Shown here piece after piece: positions 55,513 through 63,600 of a stretch of 64,000 nt of DNA (positions are counted from its first letter, which is position 1; the number at the start of each line of letters is the position of its first letter). The notes under the pieces were generated by a model, which saw only the letters and a program-made list of their open reading frames with translations, was not told the DNA's origin and did not search any database. Source of the DNA: Thamnaconus septentrionalis (Eukaryota > Chordata > Actinopteri > Tetraodontiformes > Monacanthidae); assembly GCA_009823395.1 (NCBI GenBank), contig CM020501.1, positions 3,506,861 through 3,570,860 on the forward strand. The letters are read 5' to 3'. The translations under genes and the position numbers were made by a program.

Positions 55513-58500
55513 TGTTTAATTGCTTTGTGGGTAATAAAACCAATCCTCCAGCACACGCTAATCACTTTAAATGACTCCCCCCCCCCCCCCTTCCTCCTCC
55601 TCCCTCCTCCTCTTCCCCCAACACACACACACGCACGCAGATCTCGCCGTCTCGCTCGCCCAGCTGTCGACCTCCCTCGCCGCAGCACACGCCCCCCGCC
55701 CGGCCCCCGCCTCCCGAGGTCCGTCGGCTGATCGTGAATAAAAACGCCGGGGAGACACTGCTGCAGCGGGCGGCCCGTCTGGGATACGAGGTGGGTGGCC
55801 GCAAAGAACAACTGTCCAGACCCTGTTCTGGATTCAGGGATTGATTAGATCAATAAATGAATAGGAAAAACAGAAGACTGTGATTGATGCAGTTTGGATT
55901 TCTCACAGCTAAAAGGTAATGTTGCTATGGAAAGAGTTGATGCCCAAATTTGGAATTTCTCTTTGGGAAACGTCGGGATTTTGGGTTGTTTTTTTTTGAT
56001 TTCGGAATTTTGAAGGTTGGTTCCTCCTGAAATCTGATTGGCCAACTTCTAAGAGTGACTCATTGGCCATTGTGGCCAATCGGCTTCCAAGCTCCACCCC
56101 TTTCCCAGGGGCAAATCCTAAGAGAAGTCCATGTTCTTTTTTAAATTCCAAATCATCACCTTATTTCTCACTAGAGGCGTTTTTTTTCTTTATCTTTTTT
56201 CCTTCCTTCTTTTCCAGCTGCACAGGGAGACTCTCTACCGCCCCCCCCCCGCCCCAAACACACACACACACACACACACCCAGTGGGCGTAAATTAAAGG
56301 TTCATATTTTGATGACTGTTTGACCTTTAGTGCGGCGCCACCGTGAGGACAAACAAGTCGCGGTGGCGGTGGAACCTGTGGCATTTGAGTTTTCGGGCGG
56401 CGAGCCTCTGCGGAGACGTCCTCTATTGAAATTCAGCCGGCGCGCGGAAATCATTAGGAGGCGGAAAAATTGCGTGCGTGTTGGAAAAAGCTTGCTCGTG
56501 CACACCCGCGCTCGCCCGCGCTCGGCGTGAATATTTCATGTGCCGTGTGACAGCCCTTGTCAGGTCTCACAAGTGTCACCCTGCCGCTTTTTTGCCCACG
56601 CCTTCGCCTCGCCCCCCCCCCCACTCTCACTCTCTCTCTCGTTAAGGTGCAGCGGTGGAGCTAACGAGCTCAGTTTGCAAATGAAGCCGTCATCCATCAG
56701 CAGCTCGCACTCACGCTTTTCTCCTCCTCCTTCCCCCTTTTTTTTGCTCTTGTCTTCCACACTGCTCGGAGAGAGAGAGAGAGATGGTGGTGGTGGGGGG
56801 TCTACCGGACGGTCCGGGTCACGTGACTCGGCTGAGCCCGCCTCCGTTCTGATACCGTTTAGGGAGAGAAGAGGGGGTGGAGGGTGGGGTGGGAATCAAT
56901 TTCATGCATCACCGGGATCGGAAAGCTCGCGGCTTTCTGAAGGATTTCTGGATTCGCACTGAGGGTGAATCCCAGTTCCACCTCCCACCCCCCTCTACCA
57001 CCACCGCGACCCCCGACCTCCGACCCTCAGTCTTCAACCCCCACCCCCCCCAACTCGCCACCCCCCGCCCAGTTGCAAAAATCGCTAAGCGCTCGTCACA
57101 ATTCTCAGTGACCACATTTACATGCAGAGCTTAATCGGACTAAGCTCATAATTTGGTTTTCTCGTCTAATCGGACTTCTCTCCTTGTCCCCGTATACATG
57201 CAGCTGAGAAAAGGGAATTATTGACAGGGATGCGTCCACCTCTCCCACACTAGGGGGCGATATGAGTCTTTCCAGCGCGCTAACCTCTTTCGTCACACAA
57301 TAACAGCTAGAGCACCATACAACACTGGCGTAATGTTTGGACTGGTCTTCAATTTAACGAGTTTCCTCACTGAACAGCGACAGATGTGCTGCGCCACCGC
57401 CAGCGGATTGGTCAGAAATTCAAACGTACACAAAATGCAGTGTTACTGCAGATTTTTACTGTTGAAGCCCACATCTACCTCAGCAAATATACTCTTGTAA
57501 GTGAGCGCTACCAGCTGTCTAGCTCTGTGAGCTACCCAGACTCGCAGCTAGCACTTCTTTACTTTCATTAAAATTGTTCGTCGTGTATTTGTGTGAATTT
57601 TTGACGATCTTCTGACGGCGGCACAGCAGCTTTTCGGTAAGGAAACCGATGGTGATTTGGAGAGGCAGACAACGCAGTGTGCTGTTGGAGGGCTCCAACA
57701 AAACCACGTCTTCCATTCTACACTTTGTGCCGTCACCGTGGCGAGTGATCCAGACCCTTCGTTCTTGGTGCTTACGGGTTGGGAAAACAGACGGTGGGAG
57801 AGGGTTTGTAACTGGAGCTTCAGTAAAGGCAATGAAACGTATCTACCGACTCCTTTTATTGTGTTAATTAATAGAAGTAAGCCTCTGTTCCACTCACCAT
57901 GTCACCATGTTTTTTGGACGCGGGACGTCGCGGAAGCGATCGGCACTTTAGTCCTTTCTCCACGCACCAAACCCAGCGGGGTGTCACCCCCGCCGGCAAG
58001 CTGCACCCCCCTCCGCTTTCACCGCCGCGTGTCTGCTGACGTCATCGCGCTGAGATCGCATGACAAAGTGCTACAGAATTCCAGAGTCCGGCGGTGGCCA
58101 GTGTTCTTAGTTGTTGGCCACTTTTGGCTGTAGTGGAACGATGACGTCGTTCACGCCAGACTTGAAGCGGCGCGCACCTCCGCGGCCGCTTCCCGCCGTG
58201 CAGCGATTGTTTCGGCGTCTGGTCCAGTTTGTGCTCGAGCAGCGGGCGAAACAGCCAGAGGACAATGAACAATTATCGAGCGCTGATGGAACGTGATCGA
58301 AAACCTTTGCATCAGGACTTGATATACGCCGCGACTGGCGCGATATTATGATTTAGCGCACGTTACGCTCAACGCCACCCCGTGCGGCAGGGAAAAAAGG
58401 TGGTGTTGTCCCGGGTTTCCAGATTCCACCGCAAGCCGATTGGTGCGGAGCCGATCGGAGCCAATTATCACCCGGGTCGCTTGACCCGTTTTGTCGCGCA

Positions 58501-60584
58501 ACAGCGCCGCTCGGTGAGCAGATTCCACCGCCACCAAATGCCGATTAGTTGTGGGACATCACCACGTTTTTTGGCCAGTGGAATTGGGGCTGTAGAAATA
58601 CAACCGTAATGAAAGAGTTTTTTGAGAAACTCTGTGGACTTGTGAAGGTGTTTCGAGCCTCTGGGAAGTAACTACGAGCCGCAATTCCACTCCGAGTGTG
58701 AAGTCGAGGGACAAGACTGAAAGCGACGTCACTCTGAGTTCCCAGAATGCAGAGTTCCAGAATCCGAGTTCCTAACCTCAAAAATCCCAATTTTTATTTT
58801 AGCTGAGCTTATTGCCATTTTATGGATTATTTCTCTCCTTGCTGTCATGTGTTGCCATTGTCCGTTTAGAAATGTTATTTTTTTCCCTTGTTTGTATGTT
58901 AGCATAGAAGGTCAAGCGTGTAATATTTGGATATTTTGAGAGGAAACGGCGACATCAAGTGGTCACATTTTAGTTTGCCTTCTCACCCTCTCTGTCCCTA
59001 AACTGCCGTTGAACTGCAGTGGCCTGCGCACACAAACCTGGATACCTCGTCCACCTTCTTCATCGGTTTATTTGACGCACACACAGGCTAAGTGTTGTCG
59101 TATTGACCTTACAACCTTGATGCTCAGTTTATGAAGGTCACTCAGAGTCACATTTAGGACTTGCCGTTTGGTCGTTTTTCAACCTGCTTGAGTTTGATAA
59201 AGCTTCGTACTTAGATGATTAATTTTTTTTCTCGTTTTTTCGTTCTTTTTTTTGGTCTGCTGATTCTTCCTCCATCCAGGAGGTGGTGCTGTATTGCCTG
59301 GAGCGCCGCATCTGCGACGTCAACCACCGGGACAACGCCGGCTACTGCGCCATGCACGAGGCCTGCGCCCGCGGCTGGCTGGGCATCGTGCGCCACCTGG
59401 TGGAGCACGGGGCCGATGTCAACTGCAGCGCCCAGGACGGAACCAGGTGGGAGGAGTTTCCCATATTCCAATAAAAAACAGTCCGGGCAAACTTTTTTAC
59501 TCAGCATAATGTTTATTTTTTCCGACAGCAAGGAGCAAAAAAACCCAAAAGAAAATGCTAAAATGTCAGATTCTTCTTTTTTTCCTCCTGGCTCTCAGGC
59601 CTCTGCACGACGCCGTGGAGAACGACCACGTGGAGGTTGTGCGCTTCCTGCTGGCCTGTGGCGCCGACCCCACCCTCACCTCCTACTCGGGCCGGGCGCC
59701 CATCAACATGACCCACAGCGCTGCCATGGAAACCTTCCTGGAAGGTAGGGGGCGGCGAGGAGCAATAAATATTTGTAATGAGGCCTTCAACCTCCGCAGC
59801 GCTGGCGGAAAAAGCCCCCCAAAAAAAGAGCAAAAATAATCATTGAATCATCAGCATACAAAAAATACCTGTTTGTGTTCGTCTTTTTCATCCCTTTCAA
59901 AATTGAATTTTGGTTCCATTTTCAAATTTGTTCCACCTCCACAGTAAAACCTTGATGCTCTTTTTCGTCTCGATCTTGCTAATGTGAGATCGAGGCATTC
60001 GACGGTGATGCAAGGCTAAAATTCAAGATGTTATTTTTTGTTTTTTTTGGTTTTTTGTTAGTTGTCCCAGAATACAACTGGGCCATTTTGCAAAAGAGTA
60101 AACCAATGGCGGGAACCGGAGGCGGAGACTGAATCTGATTGGCCCGATTTGAATCTGAGCGATCTGACGGAATGTGTTCGCGTCCTTCCCCAGACGGACG
60201 TTGTGAAACATTCCGCCCAGCAGCAGTGACGGCGTGTTGGTGAGGTAGCAGCGGCTGCGGGACTTTGGCCTTAAAATCCCATCCAAGCGTTGTGGAAATG
60301 ACGACTTGAAAGTCTCTAATCTGGATTACGTCCCGGATTATCGCGTTTATTACTTATTGCCTGCATGGATGATTTGATTTCCCCTCCACGTTTATATTTG
60401 CGATGAGGCTTCGCCGTTTTTTTTTTATCACGATGAAACGTGTTGGTATTTATATTTTGAATGAGAAAGAAATACGTTAAAGGGGGATATGGACAAGGTG
60501 TGTGTGTGTGTGTGTGCGCGCGCGCGCGCACGGCCACTCTGATTACCATTCCCTGCCCGCACCTCGTTTTCTCCCTCGCTCTCC

Positions 60585-60622
<38 letters not shown>

Positions 60623-63600
60623 CTCCAGAGGGGTTTAATGAGGCTTGGCTGTTGAATCCCAGAACAGCTTACCGCACACACACGCGCACGCACACTCACA
60701 CACACCAAGTCCTGCCAGCATCCATCTACTCTGCGCCAAGCGTGGCGGCGACAAGCCGGCACCGTCTGAGCGCAAACACTCATCTTATTCTTCCCGTCCC
60801 TCGCTGTGTGTGCGAGTGCGTACACGTGCGCGCGCAGCGGCGGTGGCATTGTTTCATCTCGCCGCCTTCATCCTCTCTGATTTGTCGACTCTTTGATCGA
60901 CCGCTAACTCTCTGTTCTCCCTCCCTCTCTCCCGGCAGACTATCTGTCCGACCTCCAGGGAAGGTCGGAGGGCGATCCGGGAATCTACTGGGAATTCTAC
61001 GGCAGCTCTGTGTGTGGTGAGTCAGCTTGGGGTTGGTGGTAGGGGTTGGGGTTGCGGGGGTAGGGGTAGGGTGCGCTGACCGGCGGGTGCGAGAGTGAAA
61101 ACGGGAAGATGTGATCGGCCTCTTTGATTTTGAACTGGATGTTGTACAACAAACAAAAAGGTATTTGTGTATTTCCAGAGCCATCCGACGAGGGGGGGCT
61201 GCACAACATCCTGGCTGACCCGCCAGGGCCCGACGAGGAGGAGGAGGAGGAGGACGAAGAAGAGGACGACGACGAGGAGCAGCGGGCCAGGAGGGAGGTT
61301 TTTGAGTTTGAGCTGTCCGACCGGCCGCTGCTGCCCTGCTACAACCTGCAGGTGTCGCTGTCACAAGGGTGAGTGTCCAGAAGCGGCCACTTCTGGTCGC
61401 GTTTGACATGGATGTTGCACTCATTGACCCCAAAGCAATTATCAATTATAAATCCTGACCTGAAAAACCCTGATTGTAAAATGTTGAGACTTTGCTTAGA
61501 ATAGCTCCGTCTCGTGCTAATCATTGAAAAAATGTTTTTCCAATTTTCTCAGTGGGTGTGGGCGTCCTAACTCCTCCTAGCTGTAGCTCATGTGGAACTG
61601 CACAGGTCAGGTGGGGGATGGGGGAGTAAATCCCACTCTCTGGCATCTCTGGTGCATTGTCCTCAACACTGCCCCACAAATGCTGGGAACTGGGATTTAG
61701 CCTTGCATCCAAACAAAGTTGATGCAAGACAAAACAGTGGGGCGCAGGGAACCGACAAGATTCGAACCCTGCTCTCCAACACAGTCTCTCAAGCCGCTGA
61801 GCTGCACAAGTGTGACACGCAGCATCGACCGCTGCTGCCTCCCAACCACAAGGCTGTGGTTTCGATTCCAACTGAGGGCATTGACTTTGTGTCTGCAGAC
61901 AACATAGACGACTTGCCAAAAGTCAACTTTATTTTCAAATGCAACTCTATGGTTTTCACCTGGTACAAAGATGTGTGCTGGACACATTGAAAAACACATC
62001 TGTTTCTTTTGCAGAAAGGGGTCCATGGTGGCGCTCCTCTTCAGACTGCATGCATTTAATTTAAAATACTTACGTCAGGCATAACGTTAACGCTCTCTAT
62101 TAAGGCCAAAACACGCTTAAAAAAAATGTAAATTCAAGCCAATGTGTTTTGTTTTGCGATATCTCAGTCTGCTTGTTAGCTTAGAAGCTGAGGCGAGTCA
62201 GACTATTTCGATCAACTGTCCGATGTGCTTTCTAAAAGCTAAAATGCCCCCAAACGTTTGAAGTTTTGCACACATGCGACTCTCGGCAGAGATTGTAATG
62301 AAGCGAGGTGGCTCACTCCACTGGTAAACACGTCTGGCAACGATTGTCGACTATTTACGTTATCGACGAATCTTTGCAGCCCTAGTTGATAATCTGTTCA
62401 GAAATCAGCATATTGTACAACACAATCTCTTCTCAGTGAAAGACGACAGTGAAGTTAGACCTAACTGAAACTGGCAGGGATAACTGGTCTATAAATCAAA
62501 TCAAATGATATTTGACAAACTGTTTAGGAAGACTTCAGTACTTAGAATTTCTTATCTTGTCCTTGTCTTCCAATACAGTCCCAGGAACTGGCTCTCCTCG
62601 CCGACGTCCTGGGTCGACTCCGGATGACGTCCCGGTCGTTCCGCCGTCTCTTCCCCCAGCTCAACATCCAGTCCATCCCCGAAGACGAGTTCTACCGGCA
62701 GGCGTCGCTCTCCCAGCTCCTGACAGGCCCCGACGAGCAGGAGCTGGCGTCGTTCAGACCCGACATCAGGGACCCGCTGGAGCTGGTGGAGGCCACGCCG
62801 GAGCTGGCCGGCATGCTCGGCTCCTCGCTTGAGTTTGTCGACACTCGCTGGGACTCCTTTGAAGTTTCGCCACCGGCGACACCATCCCCGGCGGCCGAAT
62901 CGCTTGCAAGTAGACCAGCAAAGAGACTTGTGTTGAGGCCTTCGCAGCTGTTCACATCGCTACTGCAAAAGCACCACCAGGGGGCAACAGAGGTCGGCGC
63001 CGCGCTGGATGGGCCACTGCAAAACAAGGGTGCAAACTACGGACAACTTAGGGGATTTAAAAACCTGGAGTATTCCATGGCATCGGCTAAAGTAGGTGGC
63101 AAACCTGATGCTTACATGTGGGAACAGCTAGGGTGCATCAACGCTAGCCCTCTCATTCCAGCGAAGCCAGACGTAAAACTCAACGCTAGCATGGGGGAGC
63201 CACATCGACAGCCAAGCAAGGCTTTCACGGCTTACACTACCGGGCCCAAAAGTGACTCCGGCCTTTGGCAAAGGCAGCTTGGCATCACCAGCGTGGCTGG
63301 GAATCCGGCGTGCTGCGATGCTAAAAATGTCGCTAACGTGTCAGAGCAACAAAACAAGACTGGTGACTTGCCAAAAATGGCCAGTTCGGACTCGAAAGTC
63401 GTTAGCGTCATCGTGTTGGACGATACACAACAGGGGGGCAAAGGCACTAGTGACGCAACTGACAAGTCCAGCCAGGCGGTCGGTGGTGGTTTAAAGGAGC
63501 TGCAGCCTTTGTGGAACAAGTGGGACGCTAATGCAGACGCCGCCATGCAGGACAAAGACTGTCCCGACTTAGCTACTAGCGGAGGCGCGGGTGAGGCTAA

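Larger units (their letters stand above)
51986..55640 (+). other. bcor: bcor intron with tandem and dinucleotide repeats
   Basis: Contains the ~88-base tandem repeat at its 5' end, repeat beta copy 2, and extensive (CA)n/(GT)n/(GA)n arrays at 53.15-55.52 kb. No coding sequence is supported. Confidence 0.85.

Noticed and set aside
57900..58620. CpG-rich stretch as a second promoter or a DNA transposon
   Set aside because: It has high CpG content and two GATTCCACCGC phrases, but I found no convincing inverted ends, target duplication, transposase-like frame or splice donor.
60780..61445. 221-codon minus-strand open frame
   Set aside because: It lies antisense over two well-supported bcor exons (60939-61016 and 61179-61368); the open frame is a shadow of their codon composition.
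61592..61990. 132-codon open frame with tRNA-like parts
   Set aside because: The frame spans B-box-like sequence and has no protein resemblance; it is treated as a possible tRNA-derived repeat instead.
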